DNA from: a virus
IMG/VR virus record: IMGVR_UViG_3300043775_000222
Coordinates: 1-39,987 of that record
Strand: one strand, 5' to 3'
Length of the DNA: 39,987 bases
Positions 8,001-16,094 of this stretch are shown here, piece after piece; the first letter of the stretch is position 1; each line of letters begins with the position of its first letter. The translations under genes were made by a program, and so were the position numbers. The notes under the pieces were generated by a model, which was not told where the DNA came from, searched no databases, and saw nothing but the letters and a program-made list of their open reading frames with translations.

Positions 8001-10285
8001 GCACTCGTTTCTTTGACGACTGGAAAGATCTTGCAAATCCAGCCGATAAGATGCAAGAATTTATTCGTGCTGGATTATCTGATACTTACACAACATTCCA
8101 TGGCGCAGCAGATACTTTTAACCCAAAGCTAATTAAATTCTTTGATGATTACCGTAATGGAAAAGTTGTTGATCATCGTAGGTTAATGGATAACATTGAC
8201 TTTGAAAGTTACGTTGACGCTACAACTGGATTTAAAGTTAAAGGTCATATTATGACCGATATTAAATTTGATGGCGTAGCTACTGATTTAAGAACAGCAA
8301 TTCAAAACTTTGGTCCAGACCAAGCATTTGATTTAATGGCTCGTCAAACAGATGCAATTACTCGTATGCCAGTTACTCACATGCATTACATTGCATTCCG
8401 TGAACAATATAAAACTGGCGAAACAGCTATGGCTAGACAACTTGCAGATAGTCGCATTAGAGAACTTGAAGCTGATGGTTCAATACTTAATGACAAAGCA
8501 ATATTCAAAATTGAACAAAACGCAAGAGAACAAGCAGGTAAGTTTTTTGCTAATAAAGCAATTAATGATGCTGCACAACACGTATTAAAGTTTTCTGATA
8601 ACCCTGCACAGCAAACTGTATTTGCATACAACATGCGTACTGTAGGACGTTTCTATCGTGCAGTTGAAGACTTCCATCGCCGTATGTATCGTCTTGTTAA
8701 AGACCATCCACTTGAAACAATTTATCGTTTGCGATTAATGAACCAAGGCTTTGATGCCGTAGGTGATATACACACGGATCAAGATGGTAACAAGTACGCA
8801 ATTCTTCCAATGGATGATGTTATTTATAGTGCAGTAGATACTACTGTTCGTGCATTAACTGGTGGACAGGAAAGCATTAAGCAGCCATTGTTTAATGATA
8901 TTACTTTTAACTTAACTGCTGGTAATCCTTCATTCCAAACAGATGCTGGTATGCCGTATCTTTCAGGTCCAATGGGATCATTATCTGTTGCTGCTGTCAA
9001 GGGAATGTTGGGCGTATTTAATCCAACTAAGAATCTTTCAGAAGACATGGACAACATTCTTCTTGGAGATCTTGGAGATAACGTAGATCCTGTTAAAGCT
9101 GTAACTCCTAAAATTGTGCGCAATATTTGGAGCATGTTAAACATTGATGAGAAATCAACACAAGAGATTTCAGCAATGACACAAGCAATTAGTTACAATC
9201 AAGCTAATGGTATTGCTATCGATCCAGAAGATCCTAAGTATTTATTGCCAGATGGTAGCATTGACCAAGCATTACTTGCTAAAGATCAAACTGAATACTT
9301 AAAGAATCTACGCATTAGCGCACATAACATTATTGTTACTCGTGCATTGCTGGGTCTTATTCTTCCATTTTCTGTACAAACTAAAAGCACAAAAGATTTG
9401 CCTGAGTACTTGTTAGATAGTGGCATTACTTCTATGCAAGAAAGTTTTTATGAAGTTTTAGATCAGATTAAGAGCAAATATCCAGATGCTACAGATCATT
9501 ACGAAATGGCACTAGCAACTTGGATGGGTGAAAACCCAGGCAAGATTGCTTATGTTGTATCTAAGAAGTCAAAAGAAATTCAACCTATTCTTAATTACTC
9601 TAGAGAAATGCAAAACTGGGCTATATCAAATCAGTCTGCTATTGATGAGTTTGGTGCTGGTGCTTTATTGTTTGCTCCTAGAGTTGGAGAGTTTAGTCCA
9701 GGTGTATGGCAGTGGGCTGCCTCTACTGGCATTGCAAAAAACACGGACATTGAAGCATACTACGGAAAAGTTAGTATGCAACAATACATTAATGCTTACT
9801 ATGATTTAAATGATAAAGAAGCTATGGAACTTAAAGCTGTTCCATTTAGCAATGTAGCACTGCGTCGTGAAGTTATAGCAAAGTACGATGAAGAAAAAAG
9901 AAAGATTAAGTTAGCTGTACCTGGTTTGGAAAATTACATTGCCAGTGGTGCAGATAATACTGATGCTTTTGAATTTGTTAACAATGCTTACAACTATGCA
10001 ACGTCTCCAAGTGCTTCTATGCCAAAAGATGTAAAAGAAAATATAATACTTGCTTATAAGTTGTACACAGATTTTATTGCTAAGGCAAACTATATTAATT
10101 CTTTAGATGCTGGCAATGCTGCAGATTTAAAGCGAGCAGAAAAAGAAAAAACAGTTAATGCTATTAAGCAGATTATTGCAAATGATCCAACAAAAACTGT
10201 AGAACAATATTTTAACTACGGACTATCTAAACTAATTAATGCTAAGTCCAAAGATGCAAGTGCTGGACTAAGGAGAAATGAATAA
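5051..10285 (+). CDS. Giant virion protein, probable internal/ejection protein
   Basis: The 1744-residue protein is the largest in the genome, about 13% of it. It starts with GTG overlapping the preceding stop. It is predominantly helical and charged with scattered hydrophobic patches, for example around 300-325 (FADPLTYLTF) and 700-720 (LIPQLGIRTA). I see no ATPase, nuclease, lytic or polymerase motif that I can defend. Size, absence of a tape measure elsewhere, and three more structural-type genes directly downstream suggest a protein carried in the head and ejected with DNA, analogous in role to T7 gp16 though not recognisably homologous. A virion-associated enzyme domain cannot be excluded. 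The next gene overlaps its stop by one base (TAATG). Confidence 0.65.
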   Translation: MTIQPMGGMPEEIPGSLPSMTPLPQMQSIFNKTQSDPSTAAVRKLDATVARVSPALYAAGSRAALTREEKNLIENWAKVRETHKKLMKMNNQEAGESFNKLEPGFQEVLKTYYKTDYSNKSEGGELIQNEDVRKALGIQDTDGVISPMDVVKSPFKFLMGAATQYGKFFNTPGAMLQNSIVNKESFWSRSNGEVAFDGKYLYDNELADELINKYGSAESFVAMHVLAGDTPGEIIDAWGPNDPAILSAINAMFNEEESFGFMLGEFSRAQLSPGRIAGRWVNKKLNIDTNENIGLFNFTTGAIDAAYQIFADPLTYLTFGASAVIKGASKAEKLAEIIKSGDDVPAFLARPEVAELYGGYTKRIGELGDALAIKATTSEQSAVKAAKVAEARRAINTEYPQLADPKDIEVWLQAGVRDLETFKNSFLDEGAKEYTRLIRGRDMSMSYAREGAAYAKRTRRATLKSKEIMRNTFLGKRVSETDSVTEYANIRSKLFEDEPLDIDIAINKKQNRLQKFIERQTRLHPGRAVVFHDDANYAKTVDVFQKQAFMAFGRQDLAELATADFIAGTQADRFALHRSVFELIMRREGIHGMPGGQNFIDDALEKHFGKKTTWTTSDEVSVPTRAGLLEDRPSTVNVSGPLHASQFQNFVASPDWRAISEFVADRSFRKSDDQKVIEYIPQLIGGAYNHRVTGIATDLWTTLTLIPQLGIRTAIDEGFMFLMYANRGMLRNARTSKQYQRIFNAALGMDNMAGIGPVKSGIEALRTKVSGKPVGASRSIDNAQRAAIRKDVLEQNKNLPVWQQEEIVRERILDTAIFMHGTKLSPEQAKWFKELVMDNPKVLHSISSKQVTDAMQGKTAVMEFADMLTDSQLDMAMNNLGLVAQGAIKSFQVTSMKDSHRDIAMFRNFTRIFNDKGFEVRNGKDVSRFSFASVFLKHDGIATPKDWTKATNELMANFGFIRNSEGAWVIKVGKEKEVEKIINSTRFFDDWKDLANPADKMQEFIRAGLSDTYTTFHGAADTFNPKLIKFFDDYRNGKVVDHRRLMDNIDFESYVDATTGFKVKGHIMTDIKFDGVATDLRTAIQNFGPDQAFDLMARQTDAITRMPVTHMHYIAFREQYKTGETAMARQLADSRIRELEADGSILNDKAIFKIEQNAREQAGKFFANKAINDAAQHVLKFSDNPAQQTVFAYNMRTVGRFYRAVEDFHRRMYRLVKDHPLETIYRLRLMNQGFDAVGDIHTDQDGNKYAILPMDDVIYSAVDTTVRALTGGQESIKQPLFNDITFNLTAGNPSFQTDAGMPYLSGPMGSLSVAAVKGMLGVFNPTKNLSEDMDNILLGDLGDNVDPVKAVTPKIVRNIWSMLNIDEKSTQEISAMTQAISYNQANGIAIDPEDPKYLLPDGSIDQALLAKDQTEYLKNLRISAHNIIVTRALLGLILPFSVQTKSTKDLPEYLLDSGITSMQESFYEVLDQIKSKYPDATDHYEMALATWMGENPGKIAYVVSKKSKEIQPILNYSREMQNWAISNQSAIDEFGAGALLFAPRVGEFSPGVWQWAASTGIAKNTDIEAYYGKVSMQQYINAYYDLNDKEAMELKAVPFSNVALRREVIAKYDEEKRKIKLAVPGLENYIASGADNTDAFEFVNNAYNYATSPSASMPKDVKENIILAYKLYTDFIAKANYINSLDAGNAADLKRAEKEKTVNAIKQIIANDPTKTVEQYFNYGLSKLINAKSKDASAGLRRNE

Positions 10286-11643
10286 TGGCTATTACTGTAC
10301 CAAGTCCAGATTATATTTTGCCAACCGAAGAACCTAAAGATAATAAAAATAAAGGTAAAGGCGTAATAACTGGCAGAGGTGTAACTCCTGCTACAGCAGC
10401 AGCCCAGCAACAAAAATATAAAAATACAAATGTAGCCGAAAGAGTTGCTAATTCTTTAGAAGCTAGGCAAGCTCGTTCATTGACTCGTTTGGCAGAAGAT
10501 ACTTTTATTGAAGCAACTAGAAAATACAAAGAATCTCCTAGTACTCAAACAAAAGCTGCCTATGAATCTGCATACAAAGATTTTATTAAATCAACAGATG
10601 CATATAAAAAATTAACAAACGAAACTTACCAGACAAAAAAAGTACCTCAAGATGTTGTTGGAAAACTTCCAACAGAATCTAAGGGATTTGATCCTAGGCG
10701 TCAGTACACAGAATCTGGCGCAGCTGGTGCATCAACTCCAGGTGATCGTGCAAAAATTGATGGTGCTCCAGATTATGTATTTATTAATCCATTAGATAAT
10801 AGTCGTTGGAAGTCAGATGGGTTCCTTCCTTTATCTGATGATCCATATTCATTTTCTTATGCAAGTGGAACAAGTCAAACAGAACTTCCAGTTGCTTTTA
10901 TTGCTAACGATAATGGATCTATTCTTCAAGATAGTGATGGCAATCCAATTGATTTAGGTACATCAATTAATAACATTCTTAAAGAGTATTCTTCCGCTGG
11001 AAAAATGAATGAATTAAGAGATTTACTTATTCGTAGTAAAATAGCTGCAACTCCAGCTGAAGTAGCTGCTATGAACAACGCTAAAAGAATGGGAAATTCT
11101 GATTACTTTGGTCAGGATCCAAATACACGTGCACTTGTACAAAGAGCAGTTCAATTTTTAACAATAAGTAATATTGCTGCTGTTGGTGTTAAGAATAACA
11201 AACCAAAGTTTGAATCTTTTGCTCAGTATCTTAAGGGATACAAGGGAGATTTAAACTATTTACTTGGACAAAGCAGTGGCGGTGGTTATGGTAGCGGTGC
11301 TCCACGTAAAACTATTTCACTTTCTCAGCAAGTCTACACTCCAGAAGATCTTGAATTAAATATTGATGCATTCTTTCAAGAATACACAGGTCAAGGTGCT
11401 AGTAAAGAAGATGTTGACTATCTTGTAAAGCGTCTTAATAAGCAAGGTACGCAAAAAACTGTAACTACTCGTGATGGAAATACTGAAAAGTCTATTACAA
11501 CAGGTGGAGTATCTCAGGGTGAACAACAGTTAATGATGCGTGAGATGGCACTTAATGATCCTGCTGCAGAGTCTTACAATAAGGCAACCACTTATCTAAA
11601 CTACTTCCGTGAAGCTTTAGAATCTCCGATTGAATTAGGTTAA
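10285..11643 (+). CDS. Probable internal virion protein
   Basis: A 452-residue protein translationally coupled to the giant gene by a one-base overlap. The first 160 residues are low-complexity, Lys/Thr/Ala-rich and probably disordered. A folded middle region follows, then a Gly/Ser linker (around 332-343, SSGGGYGSGAP) and a helical C-terminal region. No catalytic motif is evident. It belongs to the four-gene block between portal and scaffold, likely virion components delivered into or through the cell envelope. Alternative: a minor head or tail assembly protein. Confidence 0.6.
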   Translation: MAITVPSPDYILPTEEPKDNKNKGKGVITGRGVTPATAAAQQQKYKNTNVAERVANSLEARQARSLTRLAEDTFIEATRKYKESPSTQTKAAYESAYKDFIKSTDAYKKLTNETYQTKKVPQDVVGKLPTESKGFDPRRQYTESGAAGASTPGDRAKIDGAPDYVFINPLDNSRWKSDGFLPLSDDPYSFSYASGTSQTELPVAFIANDNGSILQDSDGNPIDLGTSINNILKEYSSAGKMNELRDLLIRSKIAATPAEVAAMNNAKRMGNSDYFGQDPNTRALVQRAVQFLTISNIAAVGVKNNKPKFESFAQYLKGYKGDLNYLLGQSSGGGYGSGAPRKTISLSQQVYTPEDLELNIDAFFQEYTGQGASKEDVDYLVKRLNKQGTQKTVTTRDGNTEKSITTGGVSQGEQQLMMREMALNDPAAESYNKATTYLNYFREALESPIELG

Positions 11644-11645
11644 CA

Positions 11646-12749
11646 ATGGCTGAATCAGTAACAACTACTACTACCAAAGGTAATACAACGGTTTCTAAAA
11701 CTGTTACTAAGGACAAACCTGGTAAAGCTTGGATAGCCAATCAAGGTAGAGACAAAGCAAGAAACCCATGGGTTAAACCTAAAGAACCTAAAGTTAAAGG
11801 CGAAGAATTTGCATGGGATGATAATGATGGTTGGGTAGCTAAGTCTACTTCAGCATCAACATTGGCTAGTAATGATGAATATTCAATGCCACTTGCAATT
11901 ATTGATTCAGATGAAAGTTTGGCTGCTTTATTTAAGGAAGCTTGGCTAGATCAAAAAGATGGTAGAGAATGGTCTAAAGATAAGTTTCAAACAAGACTTA
12001 AATCTACCAAATGGTATACAGAAAGAAGTGCTTCACAGCGTCTTTACTATGTTTTAAAGAATGATCCACAGCAAGAAAAAGAATTTATAAGTCAGCTTAA
12101 TAAGAAACAATCTAATGTTCAAGCACTTGCTAATGCTAATGGTATTACTTTAACACCTGCTGAAGCTAAAGAACTTGCTGACAAGTCACTGCAATTGGGT
12201 TACACGGATACTCAATTAACTGCTGTTATGGCTAGTTATATTAATTACAATACAACTGGAACCGCAGAAGCCATATCAAATATGTCTGGCTCTCTTGTTG
12301 GTAATGCAGGTAAAGCAGAAGATGACATTAGAGACTGGGCAAAAAGAAACATGGTTACACTTTCAGATTCAGAAGTGTTGGGGTATGTTCGCCAAGCTGC
12401 TGTATCTGGTTGGGATATTAGCAAAGCTACAGATGCTGTTACTAATATGGCAAAGCAGGATTTTTCGCATTGGGCAGATAAGTTAGATGGCATTACTAGT
12501 CTTGATAGTCTTGCTACTAATTTTAAAAATGTTATTTCAGATGAATTTGGCGATGATATTAAAAGCATAACTTTTGATAACAAGTTTTTAAAAGAAGCTA
12601 TGCGAGCTAAAGACGACAAAGGTATGCCAATTAATACCGATGCCCTTCGCAAAACTTTATATAAGACCGATGAGTGGTCAAATGTTGCAAAGAATAAAAA
12701 CAAAATTATGGGTGCAGGACGAGACATTTTAACCAGGATGGGATTCTAA
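11646..12749 (+). CDS. Probable internal virion protein with a W-F-L-T-WY repeat-type motif
   Basis: A 367-residue protein starting two bases after the preceding stop. The N-terminus is Thr/Lys-rich, with TTTTTKG at 7-13. Around residues 95-135 the pattern of an AW, a KF and a STKWY followed by a helix ending in R and a DP resembles a helical segment recurrent in large actinophage virion proteins, a recollection rather than a search result. The rest is predicted helical. Function is inferred from position only: internal or ejection protein. Confidence 0.6.
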   Translation: MAESVTTTTTKGNTTVSKTVTKDKPGKAWIANQGRDKARNPWVKPKEPKVKGEEFAWDDNDGWVAKSTSASTLASNDEYSMPLAIIDSDESLAALFKEAWLDQKDGREWSKDKFQTRLKSTKWYTERSASQRLYYVLKNDPQQEKEFISQLNKKQSNVQALANANGITLTPAEAKELADKSLQLGYTDTQLTAVMASYINYNTTGTAEAISNMSGSLVGNAGKAEDDIRDWAKRNMVTLSDSEVLGYVRQAAVSGWDISKATDAVTNMAKQDFSHWADKLDGITSLDSLATNFKNVISDEFGDDIKSITFDNKFLKEAMRAKDDKGMPINTDALRKTLYKTDEWSNVAKNKNKIMGAGRDILTRMGF

Positions 12750-12750
12750 T

Positions 12751-13602
12751 ATGGCTGAAGAAGGTATCGTAGATACAGCCAGTACATCTGGTTGGGCTGC
12801 ACTAAAACAATTATTTATTGATAACAACATGCCAGAACTTGCAGAAATTATTACTGCTTCAATTCAAAACAATGGTATAGATAATAGTGATCTTGTGTAT
12901 GAAGATCTTCGCAAGTCAGAACCATACAAGGTTCGCTTTAAAGGAAACTTTGATCGTGTAGCTAATGGTAAAAACTTTTTATCTGAAGCAACATACATCC
13001 AGCAAGAAATTGGATACAGTCAAACTCTTGAATCTTACGGTGCAGGTAGTTTAGCAAAGCGTGAAAACTATGAAAAGTTTATTGCTAACGATGTATCTAT
13101 TTCTGAACTAGGTAATCGTTTTGATACTGCCTATACTCGTGTAACTAAAGCTGTTGACTCTAACGACAAAGCACTTGTTGATGAACTTAAGCGTATGTAC
13201 CCAGGTGTAACAGATAATGAATTAGCTACAAGTCTTTTGCTTGGTAGAGAAGGATCAAAATTCCTTGATACAAAAATTAATGTGGCAGAAATTAGAGCAG
13301 CTGAAACTGAAGCTGGTATTAAATCTGTACTTGGTGCTGATTTCTTAGAATCTCAAGGTATAACCAGAGCTAAAGCAAGACAAGACCTATCAAGGGTTGC
13401 TGCACAAAAAACTGGTTTTCAGCAAGCTTCTCAAATGTTTGGTGATACAAGTACAGAAGATTTCCAAAAGGAACTTGAGCAAGAGAATCTTCTTGGTGTA
13501 ACAAGTCAACGCACAAAGCGTTTAGCTTCACAAGCACGTGCACAATTTGGTGGACAGTCTGGCGTCAGAGCTGGATCACTAGGTAAGAAAGCACGAATAT
13601 AA
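12751..13602 (+). CDS. Probable internal virion protein
   Basis: A 283-residue protein, last of the block before the scaffold. Residues about 60-125 show the order of an RF-GN patch, a sequence around ATYIQQEIGY and an ISELGNRF motif, resembling a helical domain common in actinophage structural proteins. The C-terminus is basic (ends GKKARI) and rich in Gln and Ala. No enzyme motif is seen. A longer non-coding gap with hairpins follows, so this gene probably ends one transcriptional or processing unit. Confidence 0.6.
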   Translation: MAEEGIVDTASTSGWAALKQLFIDNNMPELAEIITASIQNNGIDNSDLVYEDLRKSEPYKVRFKGNFDRVANGKNFLSEATYIQQEIGYSQTLESYGAGSLAKRENYEKFIANDVSISELGNRFDTAYTRVTKAVDSNDKALVDELKRMYPGVTDNELATSLLLGREGSKFLDTKINVAEIRAAETEAGIKSVLGADFLESQGITRAKARQDLSRVAAQKTGFQQASQMFGDTSTEDFQKELEQENLLGVTSQRTKRLASQARAQFGGQSGVRAGSLGKKARI

Positions 13603-13719
13603 ACTCTCGTTGGATCGACCAGCCCCAACGACGTAACAGACTGGTAGTGGAAGCCAAGTTATATACCCCGTATAACTTTGTGGTCTGCGCTCAACTAATG
13701 AATAAGGGAGATAGTTACG
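13603..13719. promoter_or_regulatory. Gap before scaffold and capsid genes with two hairpins
   Basis: This 117-base gap contains CGTTGG (13608-13613) pairing with CCAACG (13625-13630), and AAGTTATA (13656-13663) pairing with TATAACTT (13671-13678). A strong ribosome site (AAGGGAG) precedes the scaffold ATG. The hairpins may mark an RNA processing site or a promoter boosting the highly expressed scaffold and capsid genes; no clear T-run follows either stem. Confidence 0.5.
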
Positions 13720-14187
13720 ATGAGTAACAACAATGAATGGTACGAAGACGACGACTTCTTGGAAGAAGATGATCAGACTGGTGGGTTACAGAACCTACGC
13801 AAAGCTGATCGCGCAAAGTCTAAGCGTATCAAGGAACTAGAAACTGAACTAGAAGGTTTACGTAGCTTTCAGCGTCAGTCTGTCGTCAGTTCCGTTCTAA
13901 ATGAAAGAGGAGTCAATCCTAAAATCGCTACATTTATTCCATCAGATGTTGCCAATGATCCAGAATCAATTGGTAAATGGTTGGATGAACATGGTGAGAT
14001 CTTTGGTGTTCAGCCTCAAGTACAGCAGTCTATGGTAGACCAAGAAAATCTATCTACACTGCGACAGATTGATGCTGTGACAGGTTCAGCTCTTTCTCCT
14101 GACGATGTTAATGACATTTTCTCACGTCTTAACAACGCTCAGAGTGCCGAAGAACTATTGGAAATGATCTACGGCGCAGATTCGTAA
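13720..14187 (+). CDS. Scaffolding protein
   Basis: A 155-residue acidic protein directly before the capsid gene, the usual scaffold position. It begins with an Asp/Glu-rich stretch, then a charged coiled-coil-like helix (about 25-50, with alternating Lys/Arg and Glu), then a helical C-terminal domain. Scaffolds guide capsid subunits into a prohead and leave before packaging. No protease motif is present, so exit rather than self-cleavage would be expected. A strong Shine-Dalgarno lies upstream of the ATG. Confidence 0.75.
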   Translation: MSNNNEWYEDDDFLEEDDQTGGLQNLRKADRAKSKRIKELETELEGLRSFQRQSVVSSVLNERGVNPKIATFIPSDVANDPESIGKWLDEHGEIFGVQPQVQQSMVDQENLSTLRQIDAVTGSALSPDDVNDIFSRLNNAQSAEELLEMIYGADS

Positions 14188-14215
14188 TCAATCACACAAC
14201 CCCTAAGGAATAATC

Positions 14216-15226
14216 ATGGCTGTAACAGGCTTATCGGGTGGTACCGCTGCAACTAACGGCGGTCTCGGTGGTGGTGCTTACTCAAGCAACTCCAACGTAG
14301 GAACATTCACCCCATCTAACGGTGCTGGTTTAGTTCAGAAGGCGTATGATCGTCTTGTTGAATTTGAACTACGCTCCACTCCATTGCTACGTTCAGTAGC
14401 AGACAAGAAGCCAGCACGTCAGGCAATGCCAGGTTCATCTGTAGCTCTACAGATCTACAACGACATGGCAGTTGCTAAGAGCGTTCTGTCTGAAGAAGTA
14501 GATCCAACTGCAGTTGCTCTTGCAACTCCAGACATCGTAACCATTACTCTAAATGAATACGGTAACGCTACTTTGGTTAGCAAGAAGCTTGGTCTACTAT
14601 CACTAGCTGATGTAGATCCTGCTGTTGCTAACATCATTGCATTCAACATGGCTGATTCTATTGACGAACTAGCACAGGATGCACTTCTAACTGGTACTAA
14701 CGTACTATACGCAACTGGTGGAACAACCACTGCAACAACTACTTCAGGTATTACTTCAGATGACACACTATCTGCTGCTGATATCCGTTATGCAGTTGCT
14801 AAGTTGCGTAGCAACAAGGCTAATGGTCGTAAGGGATCACTATACTGGTGTGGTATTCACCCAGAAGTATCTCACGATCTTCGTGCCGAAACTGGTGCTG
14901 CATCGTGGCGTAACCCGCACGAGTACCAGAGCAATGATGCAATCTGGGCTGGCGAAATTGGTCAGTTTGAAGGTGCGTACTTCATTGAGTCCCCTCGTCT
15001 ACGTAAGGGTACCGATGGTGCTTCTAGCATTAACGTTTACCGTACGTTCCTATGTGGACAGCAAGCACTTGCTGAGGCTGTTGCCGAAGAACCACACGTG
15101 GTTATCGGTCCAGTCGTAGATCGCTTAATGCGTCAGCGTCCAATCGGTTGGTACGGTGTTCTAGGACACGCTATCTACCGTAACGAAGCGTTGTACCGTA
15201 TTGAGTCTGCTTCTAGCATTGCCTAG
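14216..15226 (+). CDS. Major capsid protein, N4-gp56 type
   Basis: A 336-residue protein with a Gly/Ser/Asn-rich N-terminus and a central domain typical of HK97-fold capsid proteins. The segment about 205-270, with YWCGIHPEVSHDLR, a W and then a GEIGQFEG followed by FIESPR, matches the pattern I associate with the N4-gp56 capsid family. It forms the icosahedral shell. It follows the scaffold gene and is followed by a strong hairpin. An AAGGAA ribosome site precedes the ATG. Confidence 0.88.
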   Translation: MAVTGLSGGTAATNGGLGGGAYSSNSNVGTFTPSNGAGLVQKAYDRLVEFELRSTPLLRSVADKKPARQAMPGSSVALQIYNDMAVAKSVLSEEVDPTAVALATPDIVTITLNEYGNATLVSKKLGLLSLADVDPAVANIIAFNMADSIDELAQDALLTGTNVLYATGGTTTATTTSGITSDDTLSAADIRYAVAKLRSNKANGRKGSLYWCGIHPEVSHDLRAETGAASWRNPHEYQSNDAIWAGEIGQFEGAYFIESPRLRKGTDGASSINVYRTFLCGQQALAEAVAEEPHVVIGPVVDRLMRQRPIGWYGVLGHAIYRNEALYRIESASSIA

Positions 15227-15234
15227 TTAGTCAC

Positions 15235-15271
15235 TAGCTTCATCCCCACCCACAAGGTGGGGGTGTTGCTA
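15235..15271 (+). terminator. Strong hairpin after the capsid gene
   Basis: CCCCACC (15244-15250) pairs with GGTGGGG (15256-15262) around a 5-base loop, and CTAGC and GCTAG arms flank it on either side. There is little T-run, so it may be a partial terminator or an RNA-stabilising 3' end that keeps capsid mRNA abundant. Confidence 0.6.
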
Positions 15272-15289
15272 GGTACTGAAAGGAATTAA

Positions 15290-15541
15290 ATGCCATACCT
15301 ATTTGTACCACCAGTAGAGAACGAAGGACCTATGGGTGGAAACCACCTATTTGCTCGCTACACACGTAAGCAAGGTGTAACTGTCTACCGTCTTGATGGT
15401 GAGTTCTATGAAGATAGATTTCCAGCACAAGATGATTTAGATCAAGCTGATTTAATTTATCTTGGTGGTCACGAATACTATGTAACACTAGCTGAAAAGA
15501 ATGCTCTTCAAGCGGTAGGCTACACGGTGATTACGACATGA
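15290..15541 (+). CDS. Small structural-region protein of unknown function
   Basis: An 83-residue protein not recognised. It contains LFARYTRKQG at 21-30 and GGHEYYVT near residue 60, and has a compact alpha/beta look without membrane segment. An AAAGGAATT ribosome site precedes the ATG. Its stop overlaps the next start (ATGA). Position right after the capsid gene suggests a head-completion or head-decoration role. Confidence 0.7.
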   Translation: MPYLFVPPVENEGPMGGNHLFARYTRKQGVTVYRLDGEFYEDRFPAQDDLDQADLIYLGGHEYYVTLAEKNALQAVGYTVITT

Positions 15542-15768
15542 CATTGTTAGAATCGTTAACTGTTGTATCGTTAGCACTGGGTATTATTGCATTGATAGGC
15601 AAGTGGCTTATTGTATCTCCATTAAAATCTTACATTAAAGAATTAACACATCCTATCCAGCCTACGGCTAATGGTGGTAGAAGTCTTCCAGACGTTGCTC
15701 GTGCGGTGGATAGAATTGAAAAGCGTTTAGATGAGCATATTACATTACATCTTAAGGATGAACTATGA
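15538..15768 (+). CDS. Small membrane-anchored protein with coiled tail
   Basis: A 76-residue protein with one N-terminal membrane segment (about 5-27), then a NGGRSLPDVARAVDRIEKRL region (45-64) predicted as an amphipathic helix. Actinophages commonly encode proteins with one membrane helix and a similar Gly-Gly-Ser-Leu then DRIE helix near their structural genes, role unknown. It overlaps both neighbours by four bases (ATGA). A holin role is possible but the true lysis cassette lies at 27086-28827. Confidence 0.7.
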   Translation: MTLLESLTVVSLALGIIALIGKWLIVSPLKSYIKELTHPIQPTANGGRSLPDVARAVDRIEKRLDEHITLHLKDEL

Positions 15769-16094
15769 GTGGTAAGTACAACATTGTAGCCGAACAAGGT
15801 GCTACCTTTAATCTTAACTTCCGTGTTGAGACTGATGGCACCCCATGGAATTTAACTGACTATGATTTTGCTATGCAGGTTCGACGTTCTACTTCTGCAA
15901 CTACAACTTTACTTGATGTTACTTCTGCAACCATGACCTCTGTTGGTCATGTATCTGTTGACGTTGCTGCTGCAGAAATGACTGATGTTCCTGCTGGTCG
16001 TTGGGTATATGACATTGAACTTACATCTTCTGGTGGTGAGGTCACTCGCATTCTTGAGGGTCGCTTTATTGTTACCCCTGAGGTGACACAGTAA
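15765..16094 (+). CDS. Small beta-rich tail or fibre-attachment protein
   Basis: A 109-residue protein, beta-strand rich, resembling the N-terminal beta-sandwich of phage receptor-binding or baseplate upper proteins: [10 protein letters not shown] at 9-18, [12 protein letters not shown] at 29-40 and a terminal strand around [12 protein letters not shown]. It lies just upstream of, and overlaps by one base (TAATG), the collagen-like fibre gene, which suggests it attaches or anchors the fibre. The family call is from pattern memory only. Confidence 0.6.
   Translation: MSGKYNIVAEQGATFNLNFRVETDGTPWNLTDYDFAMQVRRSTSATTTLLDVTSATMTSVGHVSVDVAAAEMTDVPAGRWVYDIELTSSGGEVTRILEGRFIVTPEVTQ

Noticed and set aside
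5051-10285. Tape-measure protein for a long tail
   Set aside because: It lies between portal and capsid, without tube, chaperone or baseplate genes nearby, so an internal virion protein is preferred.
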